64,000 nucleotides of DNA, from NCBI GenBank assembly GCA_035545735.1, contig DASZXS010000083.1, positions 1-64,000 on the forward strand, written 5' to 3'. Shown in pieces: positions 25,159-33,206 of the stretch. Under the pieces are notes generated by a model. It worked only from the letters and a program-made list of their open reading frames with translations. It was not told the origin of the DNA and did no database searches. A program made the translations under genes and the position numbers. Source of the stretch: JAJYKC01 sp035545735 (lineage in GTDB: Bacteria; Acidobacteriota; Terriglobia; Bryobacterales; Bryobacteraceae). Position 1 is the stretch's first letter. The number at the start of each line of letters is the position of its first letter.

Positions 25159-26070
25159 CTAAGTCGTAACCTGAACCGCAAACCCGTTCCGCAGCACGCC
25201 GCACCCATACAGCACGTCTACCGTGAACTGCTGAGCCAGCGTATTGGGCTGATAGCTCATGACCACGCGCATCCCGAAGTTACCCAGCTCGGCATATTCG
25301 GCAATGGCGCCGGTTCCGGGCAGGGGTTTCGGCAGCCGGCGAACCACCAGGCCGATCGCGTCCCGCGCAAACGCGAGATTATGAGTCGTCACCGGCCCGC
25401 TCCCGGTCGTCGGAACAAACTGCGAGCGGAAGATGTAGAAATCCTTCATCTTGCCGACCGTCCCGTCGACAAGCGCCCGCAGGCCCGCTTCGCCCGCCGT
25501 GTAGAACTCGCTGAATCGCGGAATCTGGCGCAGAGCCGAATAGGCATTCGAATCCACCACCAGGTATTTGTCCATGCTGGATGGCACCTGCGCTTGGAAG
25601 AGCGCGGTTTCCGCCTGATCGATCGTCGCCTCCGTCGGCGGAGTTGCTCCTGCGCCGATCGGCGTGTTCGCCGTGAATTGCGGATAGAGCTTCAAAAGAT
25701 CTGACTCAATCCGCTGCGCCAGCGCGACTACGCCCGGCTGCATGTACAGCTTCAAGAGATCCGGCGTCGCCAGGCACTTTGTGACGTCGGGGATCTGAAA
25801 AGTCGCCTCCACGTGCGTGTTGAGAACGATCTGCGCGTTCCCCAAGTTCGGATTCTGCGGCTGCACCGCGCCGCCCTCCGCGATATTGTTCGCAACCAGC
25901 GTTGGAGGAATCGGTACGTTGACTGTGTCGCCGGTGTTAGCCAGCACCGGTTCGTAGTCGCGATTGACCAGGTTCCCCATCACCAGGTTTCCCATCAGTG
26001 CCGGTAGCGCTTCCACCGCCACCAGCTTTACGATCGCTGTCGCGACGTTTGCTGAAGTGATATTCCCCAT
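25159..26070 (-). CDS. Major capsid (coat) protein, P22-coat-like
   Basis: A 303-residue coat protein. Features of the P22 gp5-like/HK97-fold coat family: N-terminal helix region (ANVATAIVKLVAVEALPALM), NRDYEPVLANTGDTVNVPIP, LNTHVEATFQIPDVTKCLA, a spine-helix segment (GVVALAQRIESDLLKLYPQF), KYLVVDSNAYSALRQIP and a C-terminal strand FTVDVLYGCGVLRNGFAVQV. It is preceded by a separate scaffold gene and no prohead protease is seen, in line with P22-type assembly. It is intact, with no frameshift, which argues against decay of the cluster. Confidence 0.8.
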   Translation of the reverse strand: MGNITSANVATAIVKLVAVEALPALMGNLVMGNLVNRDYEPVLANTGDTVNVPIPPTLVANNIAEGGAVQPQNPNLGNAQIVLNTHVEATFQIPDVTKCLATPDLLKLYMQPGVVALAQRIESDLLKLYPQFTANTPIGAGATPPTEATIDQAETALFQAQVPSSMDKYLVVDSNAYSALRQIPRFSEFYTAGEAGLRALVDGTVGKMKDFYIFRSQFVPTTGSGPVTTHNLAFARDAIGLVVRRLPKPLPGTGAIAEYAELGNFGMRVVMSYQPNTLAQQFTVDVLYGCGVLRNGFAVQVTT

Positions 26071-26114
26071 CTGTTCTTACCTGTCTCCTTCTTGTTTGTG
26101 GCCCCTCCGGGCCG

Positions 26115-26693
26115 TTACCGTCCTCGCAAGGTCTGGGCGGCTACGCGGTAGATTTCTTCCCGCGCCCGCTGCAATTCTTCCGGAGACATACCCGGTCGAA
26201 TTTGATCAAGCGAAACACCGCTCCCTCCACCGGAAGCTGTCTTGGAGGGCGCTCCGGCGCCTGACCCGCCAGTCATGCGCGCCGGAAGCAACTCCGGGTT
26301 CTCGGCTACAAATTGCGTAAGGTAGTCCTTGAGCCCGATCTCTCCATTCCCACCACGCGCGATCAGACGTCCGTCCTCTCCGCGTGCGATCTCATCCTTC
26401 ACCGCGCGAAACGCAAGATCCACCTTCGCCACGCCCAGTTTTTGCAATTCGGCGCGAATGGTGGAACTTCGGTCCGCCTCCTCGGCGGCCGCGCGGGTCT
26501 TCTGGTTCTCTTCCACCAACTCATTCAAGCGGCGTTCCAGCGCCTCGCGCCGCTTCCGCTCCTCGATCAACTCCGCCTTGTAAGCCGGCTCGGCCTTCTT
26601 CTGCTCCGCGCGTGCGAACTCCTCCACCGCGTTGCGAATAATGGTCGGGATGTCCAATCCCGGCTCATTTTTCCTGTTGTCGATTTCTTCCAT
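26115..26693 (-). CDS. Capsid scaffold protein
   Basis: A 192-residue, highly charged coiled-coil protein (EELIEERKRREALERRLNEL-like heptads around residues 35-75), then a family-type segment GVAKVDLAFRAVKDEIARGE and KDYLTQFVAENPELLPARM and a helical C-terminus (SPEELQRAREEIYRVAAQTL). This is the layout of internal scaffolds encoded between portal and coat. I chose the ATG at 26693 (MEEIDNRKNEP) with AGAGG nine bases upstream; an ATG at 26732 that overlaps the portal stop by four bases is the alternative and would add 13 residues. Confidence 0.75.
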   Translation of the reverse strand: MEEIDNRKNEPGLDIPTIIRNAVEEFARAEQKKAEPAYKAELIEERKRREALERRLNELVEENQKTRAAAEEADRSSTIRAELQKLGVAKVDLAFRAVKDEIARGEDGRLIARGGNGEIGLKDYLTQFVAENPELLPARMTGGSGAGAPSKTASGGGSGVSLDQIRPGMSPEELQRAREEIYRVAAQTLRGR

Positions 26694-26728
26694 GTCAGTT
26701 GCCTCTTTCCCTCTGCTCCCGGACCTTC

Positions 26729-28162
26729 TCATCCCGCCGCGTCGATCTCTTTCGAAATTTGGTCCTTGATCGATTGCGGAGCGTCGCTGAGGTACTGGGC
26801 GGCCAGCGTCTTAAAGATTTCCTTCTTAAGCGTCGGCGACTCAATCCCCAGACTCAGAAGCTGCTGCGCATCGGCAAGTTGAGCGCTGAAATCGCCGATT
26901 TCGAATTCGTCAAGGCCGGTGACCTTTACGGCGATTCCTTCTTCGCGCGCCGCTTCAATCGCCTTTAGGACGCGCTTCAAACAGTCCTTCAACCCATCCC
27001 CAAACGCCCTCAGCACCTGTTCAGTGATCGAAAAGTCCCACTGTTTGCTCAACCCCGACTGTTTGTCTCCGCCGGATACCGATCCGCCCGCCTGCGAGAG
27101 ATAGCAAACCCGGTAAATCTCCTCGCGCAGAATTCCTAGGTTGTCGAGTGCGATCTGATAGACCTTGCCCTCCGGCTCGGTCCATCCGAATTTGTCTTGC
27201 GGGCCGAGTTGGATGAAATAGCTCTCGCCCACCATCTGCGTCCAGTCGCGTTCGGAGAAAATCACCGGCATCGCAAACAGCCCCATCGTCAGGGCCCAGG
27301 AGAGCGCGTTCGATTTGTTGAAGTGCTCAAGTTGCAGGCGCCCGGCGCGGTTCATCAGCCAAAGACCCTCCGGCACTTCGAGATCAAACAGCGGAACGCG
27401 CTTTTGTTTTGCCAGACCGTGCAGCCCGCTCGCCTTCAGTTCCACGTTTTTGGGAGTGGAATCCCGGTCCCACCCTCCGAGCCGCAAAGGGTCGTCGGGC
27501 TTTGTTTGCTCATAGATCCGGTAGCGCTCGCGGTCGTAATAGACCCAGCGGGTTGAAGTAATCCATTGCTGGTCTTCCACTCGCTCCTTCGTCAGGTGCG
27601 ACGTTCGCAAGACGACCCACTCGTAGTTGCCGTGCCCGTCTACACTCCAGTTGATGAGATTCTCCGGCGTGTATCCCACAAGATAAGCTCGCGACGCTCC
27701 TGCGGCGTCTTCCTCCGCTCTCGTATCCACGGTCTTGTCGAGCCTCGGGAAATCCACCAGCACGTGGCTTTTCCCGTAAATCAGCGTCTCGACGAACCGC
27801 AGCCGGAAGAACTCGCTCAGACTCGTCCCTCGTAAGTCGCAGTCTTCCGTGAAGTCGGCGAAAAACCTCTGTCCCGATTCGAACCCGCCTGTGAACTCGA
27901 GCACTGGCTCCCGCCGGAAGAGCGTCGCGATATACCAATCGATAATCGACCCGACGTAGTTCTCGTAGAAAACCCGCAACAGCCGTTCCGCATAGACGTC
28001 GCGCGGTTCCTTCTGTCGCGGGATCAAGTACTGATCCGCGCGGGACCGTAACTGTTCTCCGCCGGCGTAGAGATCCGAGTAAGTACGCCACGTTTCCCTC
28101 CGCGCGCGGTAATCGGGGTGCTCCCCGTTGATGTTGAAATTTTGGTCGGTCGTCGATGCCAT
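26729..28162 (-). CDS. Portal protein
   Basis: A 477-residue portal subunit, the ring through which DNA enters the head. Typical content: N-terminal wing (TYSDLYAGGEQLRSRADQYL), ERLLRVFYENYVGSIIDWYI near residue 65, a stem/clip region, and a helical C-terminus (LSLGIESPTLKKEIFKTLAA). It lies between the large terminase and scaffold genes, the canonical place, and starts 25 bases after the terminase stop. Full length with no internal breaks. Confidence 0.8.
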   Translation of the reverse strand: MASTTDQNFNINGEHPDYRARRETWRTYSDLYAGGEQLRSRADQYLIPRQKEPRDVYAERLLRVFYENYVGSIIDWYIATLFRREPVLEFTGGFESGQRFFADFTEDCDLRGTSLSEFFRLRFVETLIYGKSHVLVDFPRLDKTVDTRAEEDAAGASRAYLVGYTPENLINWSVDGHGNYEWVVLRTSHLTKERVEDQQWITSTRWVYYDRERYRIYEQTKPDDPLRLGGWDRDSTPKNVELKASGLHGLAKQKRVPLFDLEVPEGLWLMNRAGRLQLEHFNKSNALSWALTMGLFAMPVIFSERDWTQMVGESYFIQLGPQDKFGWTEPEGKVYQIALDNLGILREEIYRVCYLSQAGGSVSGGDKQSGLSKQWDFSITEQVLRAFGDGLKDCLKRVLKAIEAAREEGIAVKVTGLDEFEIGDFSAQLADAQQLLSLGIESPTLKKEIFKTLAAQYLSDAPQSIKDQISKEIDAAG

Positions 28163-28187
28163 TCGTTTTCCTTTGCGGTCCGCGCCG

Positions 28188-29489
28188 CTATAGCAGCCTT
28201 TCCCCGCGCTCGCCGTAACTCGGTTGCGGGCGGCACTCCTGCCACACCAGATACCCCAGGGCGTCTGACAAGTGCGTCCGCCGCGGATCGCGCTCTTTAT
28301 CGATCACCATGCTGTCCGGCTTGAACATTACTTCCTCGAAATCGCGGACCAGTTCCTTACAACGGCCATCGATGGTTAATTCCGAATCGCCCGCGGCGGA
28401 CCGGAACTTTGCGTTCATCATCGCCACCCGCTCCCGGACACTCGGATTCACCGTAGGAACCCGGAACTCGACCCTCCGGTAGCCGGTCCTCGCCAGATAA
28501 TCCCGGACCATCTTGTAGTCCGACGTCCCACTCGTCTGCTGCCGCGCCCCCGTCGCATCCCCGTAAATCACCAGCCGCTCCGGATACTGCGGATATCGCG
28601 AGCGGAACTCTTCGCAGGCCTCGGTCGTGCTTGCTCTTCGCAGCACGATCTCGTCGATCACCCGGATCTCAGCCCCGCTTCTCTGCGCCAGTACCGAGCA
28701 CATCGGATCCACGTTGAAATCCAGCGCCCAAAGCAGCGGGAGCGCCGGGTCGATCGCCACGTCCCTCACGTTTCTGCCGCGGTCGAATGCCTCATAAACC
28801 CGGCCGGCGTTCAGGCTGAGATATTCCCCCAATGCCTCCTGCGCAAAAAAGCGCTCGTCATAGCTGCGCTTCAGCCGTTCGTAATAGTCCGGCACCCGGT
28901 CCAGGACGAAGCGGTTCTCAAACGCCTTCGCGAAGATCGTGTCGTATCCCTCCGCCGGTTCTTTCACGAACTTGCGGTACACCCAATCGAATCCCTTGGG
29001 CGTCCATACGGCGAAGCCGCATAATCGCTTTGCTTTCGGGTCCCGCAGCCTCCCCTCCAGCCGGAGCCACGCGTCCTCGGCGGTGTATGTCAGCTCATCC
29101 ACGCCAAACCACGCAAGATTGGTCCCGCGCAAACGCTCGAAATCATCCAGCGACCGGAACAGAATTCGCGACTTTGTCTCGTGCATCAGCAGAGTGTTCT
29201 CCGCTTTGTTGTACTCGTACGGAATTCGGTTCGCACCCAAAATTGACAGCATCGATGTCAGCGTCGAGTCCCGCAGCATCGGATAGGTCGGTGCGCCAAT
29301 TAGCCCCCGCCGCCCTGGATTCAGATAACTGAGCCGGATGGCCTCCTGGCAAAGCGCCGCGCTTTTCCCCGATCCCACCGGGCCGGAAAATCCCTTAAAC
29401 CGGGCGGCCGATTCATGGAATCGCCTCTGTGAAGGCAGCGCGTCATAAGTTATTCCTCGGAATCGGGTGTCTCCACTCGATCGATCCAC
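28188..29489 (-). CDS. Terminase large subunit (packaging ATPase/nuclease)
   Basis: A 433-residue DNA-packaging motor. Walker A is GPVGSGKS (residues 36-43), Walker B LAWFGVDE (125-132, with D131/E132). The RNase H-like nuclease acids are visible: D257 in LLWALDFNVDP, D311 in VIYGDATGARQQ and D409 in HLSDALGYLVW. All catalytic residues are kept, so it should be able to translocate and cut DNA. The subgroup resembles the Terminase_6-type or GTA-type enzymes. The start at 29489 overlaps the small terminase gene by 40 bases, implying coupled translation. Confidence 0.85.
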   Translation of the reverse strand: MDRSSGDTRFRGITYDALPSQRRFHESAARFKGFSGPVGSGKSAALCQEAIRLSYLNPGRRGLIGAPTYPMLRDSTLTSMLSILGANRIPYEYNKAENTLLMHETKSRILFRSLDDFERLRGTNLAWFGVDELTYTAEDAWLRLEGRLRDPKAKRLCGFAVWTPKGFDWVYRKFVKEPAEGYDTIFAKAFENRFVLDRVPDYYERLKRSYDERFFAQEALGEYLSLNAGRVYEAFDRGRNVRDVAIDPALPLLWALDFNVDPMCSVLAQRSGAEIRVIDEIVLRRASTTEACEEFRSRYPQYPERLVIYGDATGARQQTSGTSDYKMVRDYLARTGYRRVEFRVPTVNPSVRERVAMMNAKFRSAAGDSELTIDGRCKELVRDFEEVMFKPDSMVIDKERDPRRTHLSDALGYLVWQECRPQPSYGERGERLL

Positions 29490-29695
29490 GTGACCCGAAT
29501 CTCCTTCGGCGGTTCTTCCGCCTCCAGCTCTTTTTCAAGCTGCAGTAGGCGGACGTAGTCGCCCACCGTGCATTTGCTCTCCTTCAATTGGTCCTTAATG
29601 CTGGCCAGCAGATCCCTCACGCTTTCCAGAGTCGTCTCTCGTCTCGGCGCCGGCACGCTCTTTGGCGTGCTGCCACCCTTGCGGACCGTCTTCAT
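29450..29695 (-). CDS. Probable terminase small subunit
   Basis: An 81-residue charged protein just upstream of and overlapping the large terminase. It has a basic N-terminus (MKTVRKGGSTPKSVPAPRRE), a central helix pair (LESVRDLLASIKDQLKE, VGDYVRLLQLEKELEAEE) and the ending PKEIRVTWIDRVE, a motif I associate with small terminase-like proteins. It is shorter than typical phage small subunits and lacks a clear helix-turn-helix. The role is inferred from position. Confidence 0.6.
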   Translation of the reverse strand: MKTVRKGGSTPKSVPAPRRETTLESVRDLLASIKDQLKESKCTVGDYVRLLQLEKELEAEEPPKEIRVTWIDRVETPDSEE

Positions 29696-29930
29696 CTCTC
29701 CTCACCCGCTTGAGAGGCTAACAGCAAGCTCCCATCCCGCCGGGCCGCCGGAACGCAGAAGAGACTGATCCCGTTGGTCTTATCTTTTTAAAATTTGTGG
29801 TGATCACTTCCGCGCACCCGCGGAAATGCCCTGGGCCGCTACCGGGTTGGCGGCGGGCAGAAAAACGAACCTGCCCGCGCACTCTTTGCTGAGGAAGGAA
29901 TCATTCTTTCATACTGAAGAAGAAGCACTC
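29696..29930. promoter_or_regulatory. Divergent intergenic region between virion cluster and bactofilin
   Basis: The only place from which the whole virion cluster could be transcribed as one unit. It contains an AT-rich patch (TTTTAAAA at 29786-29793), an 8-base palindrome GTGATCAC (29800-29807) and, adjoining it, a perfect inverted repeat TTCCGCG-CACC-CGCGGAA (29808-29825). These could be an operator plus hairpin controlling the cluster. Exact -35/-10 boxes are not certain. Confidence 0.4.
29808..29825. repeat. Perfect inverted repeat upstream of the virion cluster
   Basis: Arms TTCCGCG and CGCGGAA (7 bp) with a CACC loop, next to the palindrome GTGATCAC. No T-run follows in either direction, so it is a better candidate for a protein-binding site or leader hairpin than for a terminator. 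Confidence 0.5.
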
Positions 29931-30377
29931 ATGTGGAATCGCAAATCCGAACCAGAAGCGCGGCCCAAAACGCCGCCAGTCATGCCTAGCCAGCAAACTT
30001 ATCCCGCGCCGGCGGCGCCGCCCGTTGTCCGGCACGAACCTCCGCCGCGCCGCAGCGCCACTATTCTCGGTCCAAACGTTAGCGTAAAGGGCGAAATCTA
30101 TAGCGAGGAGGATTTAACCATCGACGGCGACGTTCAAGGCACTGTGGAATTGAAAGAAGGTCGCCTGACCGTCGGACCGCACGGAAAACTCCGGGCCACC
30201 GGTCTCGCCGCGCGCGAGGTGGACGTTCAGGGCGTCGTGCAGGGGAACGTGAAGGCCATAGACAAGGTGTTTATCCGCAAGGACGCAAGCCTTGTCGGAG
30301 ATGTTCAAACCGCTGGCATCGTCATTGAAGACGGCGCGTATTTCAAAGGCGGAATCGACATCCAAACCCGCAAGTAA
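29931..30377 (+). CDS. Bactofilin family protein
   Basis: A 148-residue cytoskeletal polymer protein. A Pro-rich disordered N-terminus (PKTPPVMPSQQTYPAPAAPP) is followed by a right-handed beta-helix bactofilin domain: TILGPNVSVKGEIYSEEDLT, IDGDVQGTVELKEG, LTVGPHGKLRATGLAAREVD and VQGVVQGNVKAIDKV. Bactofilins form membrane-attached filaments that place cell-wall enzymes or help morphogenesis. The ATG at 29931 (MWNRKSEPE) is chosen because the domain and the linker fit; the frame is open upstream. It is divergent from the virion cluster. Confidence 0.92.
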   Translation: MWNRKSEPEARPKTPPVMPSQQTYPAPAAPPVVRHEPPPRRSATILGPNVSVKGEIYSEEDLTIDGDVQGTVELKEGRLTVGPHGKLRATGLAAREVDVQGVVQGNVKAIDKVFIRKDASLVGDVQTAGIVIEDGAYFKGGIDIQTRK

Positions 30378-30383
30378 ACGGAA

Positions 30384-30403
30384 TGGCCGCCTTCGGGCGG
30401 CCA
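30384..30403. terminator. GC-rich hairpin with TTCG loop between convergent genes
   Basis: TGGCCGCC-TTCG-GGCGGCCA, a perfect 8-bp stem with a stable tetraloop, seven bases after the bactofilin stop and ten bases before the end of the convergent gene at 30414. No strong T-tract follows, but the position suits a bidirectional terminator. Confidence 0.75.
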
Positions 30404-30413
30404 CTCTCCCCTC

Positions 30414-30836
30414 TCAAGCGCCGGCTTCCCTCGCCAACCCACGCCCGAAGAATCGGATGGCGCACCCGTTTTTCTCTTCCCGCACCGTAAGCGCAACCTG
30501 CCAGTACTGGGGAAAAAGCCGGTCGAAAAGCTCCGTCTCAAAGTCCGTCAGACCGGGATCGGAATCGCGCTGGTAGCGGTAAACAAAGAGGCCGGCCGGC
30601 TCCTTCGGCGCGCTCGCCCCCATCAGGGAAACCAGGCAATCCTGGTCCGTTCTCGGAACCAGGTGGTAGGCGGGAGGCGCGGTGGGCAGCCATTCCCGCA
30701 CCTGCACCACGCCCTCTTCATAACCGCCGAACAGCACTCCCATTCGCAGAGCCCCCCGAGCCGCCCACCCGGCCTCCGAAATTTCTTTCAAAATTTCCCG
30801 TGGGCATTCGAGGGTGATCTCTCGCAATTGAGTCAT
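30414..30836 (-). CDS. JAB/MPN-like domain protein, catalytic motif not seen
   Basis: A 140-residue protein. GGYEEGVVQVREWLP, then PAGLFVYRYQRDSDPGLTDF and ELFDRLFPQYWQVALTVRE follow the layout of JAB/MPN-type domains common in Acidobacteria (where a YRSH-type segment precedes LTxxD). The zinc-binding His residues of active JAMM peptidases are not visible; the YRYQRD segment replaces them. It is probably a non-catalytic fold. It forms a minus-strand pair with the small membrane protein upstream. Confidence 0.55.
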   Translation of the reverse strand: MTQLREITLECPREILKEISEAGWAARGALRMGVLFGGYEEGVVQVREWLPTAPPAYHLVPRTDQDCLVSLMGASAPKEPAGLFVYRYQRDSDPGLTDFETELFDRLFPQYWQVALTVREEKNGCAIRFFGRGLAREAGA

Positions 30837-30846
30837 CGCAGGAACG

Positions 30847-31038
30847 TCATATGGCGCGCAGCGCTCGCGCGGGCAGCGTCACCAGCGCCCAGATCAATTC
30901 CAGCACGCCGCCCACGGCGATGCCCACGATCCGGAACGGCAGAAGGATCAACCACACAATCGGGTAAAGCACCAGCGCCGCCAGTGCGATCGGCCAGCAG
31001 ACCACGAATAACAGGCACCACAGCAGGAAGGTTATCAT
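30847..31038 (-). CDS. Small hydrophobic membrane protein
   Basis: A 63-residue protein with two or three hydrophobic segments (LLWCLLFVVCWPIALAALVL, GIAVGGVLELIWALVTLP) and a basic C-terminus (ARALRAI). No family function recognised. It overlaps nothing, ends 11 bases before the JAB-like gene and is divergent from the NfeD gene. Confidence 0.6.
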   Translation of the reverse strand: MITFLLWCLLFVVCWPIALAALVLYPIVWLILLPFRIVGIAVGGVLELIWALVTLPARALRAI

Positions 31039-31093
31039 TCAATTCCCTCTACCCAGCAATACGCCGGAGTTCCCCCCGGCGTTCCCTGTTATA

Positions 31094-32407
31094 TTGATCG
31101 TAACCTTGCGGACGCTCCGTAGCATCGCTTTCCTCTTGCCGCTTGCGGTTTCATATTGCTACGGCGCCTCGAAAGTTGTGGCGGTTTCCATTTCCGGCGT
31201 CATCCAGCCGGTGACCGTAGAGATCGTCTCCAGTGCCATCCGTCAGGCGGAAACCGAGCACGCCGACCTCATCCTTTTACGCCTGAACACGCCCGGAGGC
31301 GTGCTGGAATCCACTCGCGAGATCATTCAGAAGCTCGACGCTTCACCAGTGCCGGTCGCATCGTACGTTACGCCCAGCGGCGGACGCGCCGCCTCCGCCG
31401 GCTTTTTTCTCCTGGAAGCGGCCGACGTCTCCGCCATGGCGCCCGGCACTAATACCGGAGCCTCGTCTCCGGTGCTCCTGGGACAGCGTATGGACCCGGT
31501 CCTGCGCGGAAAAATCGAAAATGACGCAGCCGCGCTCCTCCGCACGCTGACTACTCGCCGCAAGCGGAACAGCGATCTTGCCGAGAAGACCATTCGGGAA
31601 GCTCGCGCCTTCACCGACCAGGAGGCGCTCGACAACCGCCTGATCGAGTACATCGCTCCCAATGAATCGGATTTCCTCCAATGGATTGGCGGCCGCGACG
31701 TCATTCGTGTCGATGGGCGCGTTCAGAAGATCCAATTGGATCGCCCCCAGGTGATCGAAGCCCGCGAAACCACCCGCCAGCGGTTTATTTCCGTCATCGC
31801 CGACCCTAACATCGGCTTCATTCTTCTCGTCCTCGGCGCACTAGGCATCTACGTGGAGTTTTCCCATCCGGGCCTCATTCTGCCCGGCGTCGCCGGCGCC
31901 GTGCTCCTGCTGCTCGGCTTTTCTTCTCTGTCGGTGCTGCCCATCAGTTGGATCGGTGTCGCGTTGCTCATCCTGGCGCTTGTTCTCTTCGCGCTGGAAG
32001 CGAAATTCGCCTCGCATGGCATTCTTGGGGCCGGCGGTGCTCTCTCGATGGTGCTCGGAGCGCTGCTTTTGGTGAACGGGCCGCCGGAAATGCGAATCCA
32101 TCTCTCCACCGCCCTCGCCGTGACCATTCCTTTCGCCCTGATCACGATTTTCCTGGTATCCCTCGCCATGCGCGCCCGCGCCGCCAAAGTAATCACGGGT
32201 GTGGAGGGCATGATCGATCAAACCGGTATCGCCCGCACGCCTCTCTCTCCCTCCGGGACGGTCTTCGTACGAGGCGAACTCTGGGCCGCCGTGAGCAGTT
32301 CACCGGTCCCGCTGGATGCCGGCGTTCGGGTCGTCTCCGTAGATGGTTTGACGCTTCACGTCGAGCCCGTTAACTCAAACGAACCCACCGCCCCAATTCA
32401 ACAATAA
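31094..32407 (+). CDS. NfeD-type membrane serine protease (ClpP-class)
   Basis: A 437-residue membrane protein. A signal-like N-terminus (IAFLLPLAVSYCYG) precedes a ClpP-like domain: LRLNTPGGVLES, then the nucleophile Ser101 in GGRAASAGFFLL and the likely base Lys140 in LRGKIENDAAALL, matching the Ser-Lys dyad of the 1510-N type. Four to five helices follow at about 240-375, then an NfeD-type OB-fold (GVEGMIDQTGIART, VFVRGELWAAVSS). It is paired with the slipin downstream, a standard partnership in membrane quality control. The start is TTG at 31094, or a TTG four codons later; uncertain. Confidence 0.92.
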   Translation: MIVTLRTLRSIAFLLPLAVSYCYGASKVVAVSISGVIQPVTVEIVSSAIRQAETEHADLILLRLNTPGGVLESTREIIQKLDASPVPVASYVTPSGGRAASAGFFLLEAADVSAMAPGTNTGASSPVLLGQRMDPVLRGKIENDAAALLRTLTTRRKRNSDLAEKTIREARAFTDQEALDNRLIEYIAPNESDFLQWIGGRDVIRVDGRVQKIQLDRPQVIEARETTRQRFISVIADPNIGFILLVLGALGIYVEFSHPGLILPGVAGAVLLLLGFSSLSVLPISWIGVALLILALVLFALEAKFASHGILGAGGALSMVLGALLLVNGPPEMRIHLSTALAVTIPFALITIFLVSLAMRARAAKVITGVEGMIDQTGIARTPLSPSGTVFVRGELWAAVSSSPVPLDAGVRVVSVDGLTLHVEPVNSNEPTAPIQQ

Positions 32408-32420
32408 AGGAAACCACACC

Positions 32421-33200
32421 ATGTCCGATCTCACCGTGCTCGTCCCTGTTCTCATCGTCGCCATCTACCTCTTGCGCTCCATCAAGATTCTGTCGGAATA
32501 CGAGCGCGGGGTCATTTTTCGTCTCGGGCGCATTCTGAGCGAGCCGAAGGGTCCGGGGATTATCCTCGTCTTCGCGCCGTTGGACCGCATGGTCCGTATG
32601 TCTCTTCGCGTCGAAACCATGGAGGTTCCGCCTCAGGACATCATCACCAAGGACAACGTCTCGGTAAAGGTGAATGCCGTCGTCTACTTCCGCGTCGTCG
32701 ATCCGATCAAAGCGGTTGTCGAGGTCGCGAACTACCTGTTTGCCACCTCACAGGTCTCGCAAACGACCTTGCGCAGTATACTCGGCGAGGCGGAGCTTGA
32801 CGAGCTTTTAAGTGAGCGTGAAAAGCTCAACATACGCCTCCAATCCGTTTTGGATCAACACACCGGGCCGTGGGGAATCAAAGTCAGCATGGTCGAGGTG
32901 AAGCAGGTTGACATCGCGGAACAGATGGTTCGCGCCATCGCCCGGCAGGCTGAAGCCGAACGCGAACGCCGCGCCAAGATCATTCACGCCGAGGGCGAAT
33001 ACATCGCCGCCGAAAAACTCGCCATGGCCGCCGCGGTCATCCAGCGCGAGCCCTCCGCCATCCAGCTTCGCTATCTCCAGACGCTGGTGGAAATCGGCAC
33101 TGAGAAGAATACCACTGTCGTCTTTCCACTGCCGATCGATATAATTTCATCTTTGGGGCGCATCTTGAAAGACAGCGAACCATCGAAAGGGGCCTCCTAG
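32421..33200 (+). CDS. SPFH/slipin (stomatin-like) protein
   Basis: A 259-residue stomatin-family protein: one N-terminal membrane segment (TVLVPVLIVAIYLLRSIKIL), then the SPFH domain (SEYERGVIFRLGRI, GPGIILVFAPLDRM, NVSVKVNAVVYFRVVDP), and a coiled-coil region (RQAEAERERRAKIIHAEGEY). It forms oligomeric membrane microdomains and is the substrate and partner of the NfeD protease encoded 13 bases upstream. The operon with NfeD is a widely conserved pair. Confidence 0.93.
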   Translation: MSDLTVLVPVLIVAIYLLRSIKILSEYERGVIFRLGRILSEPKGPGIILVFAPLDRMVRMSLRVETMEVPPQDIITKDNVSVKVNAVVYFRVVDPIKAVVEVANYLFATSQVSQTTLRSILGEAELDELLSEREKLNIRLQSVLDQHTGPWGIKVSMVEVKQVDIAEQMVRAIARQAEAERERRAKIIHAEGEYIAAEKLAMAAAVIQREPSAIQLRYLQTLVEIGTEKNTTVVFPLPIDIISSLGRILKDSEPSKGAS

Positions 33201-33206
33201 ACTCCA

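Noticed and set aside
12870..29695. Tailocin (headless tail) interpretation of the virion module
   Set aside because: Terminase, portal, scaffold and coat are all present and look intact, so a DNA-filled head is expected.
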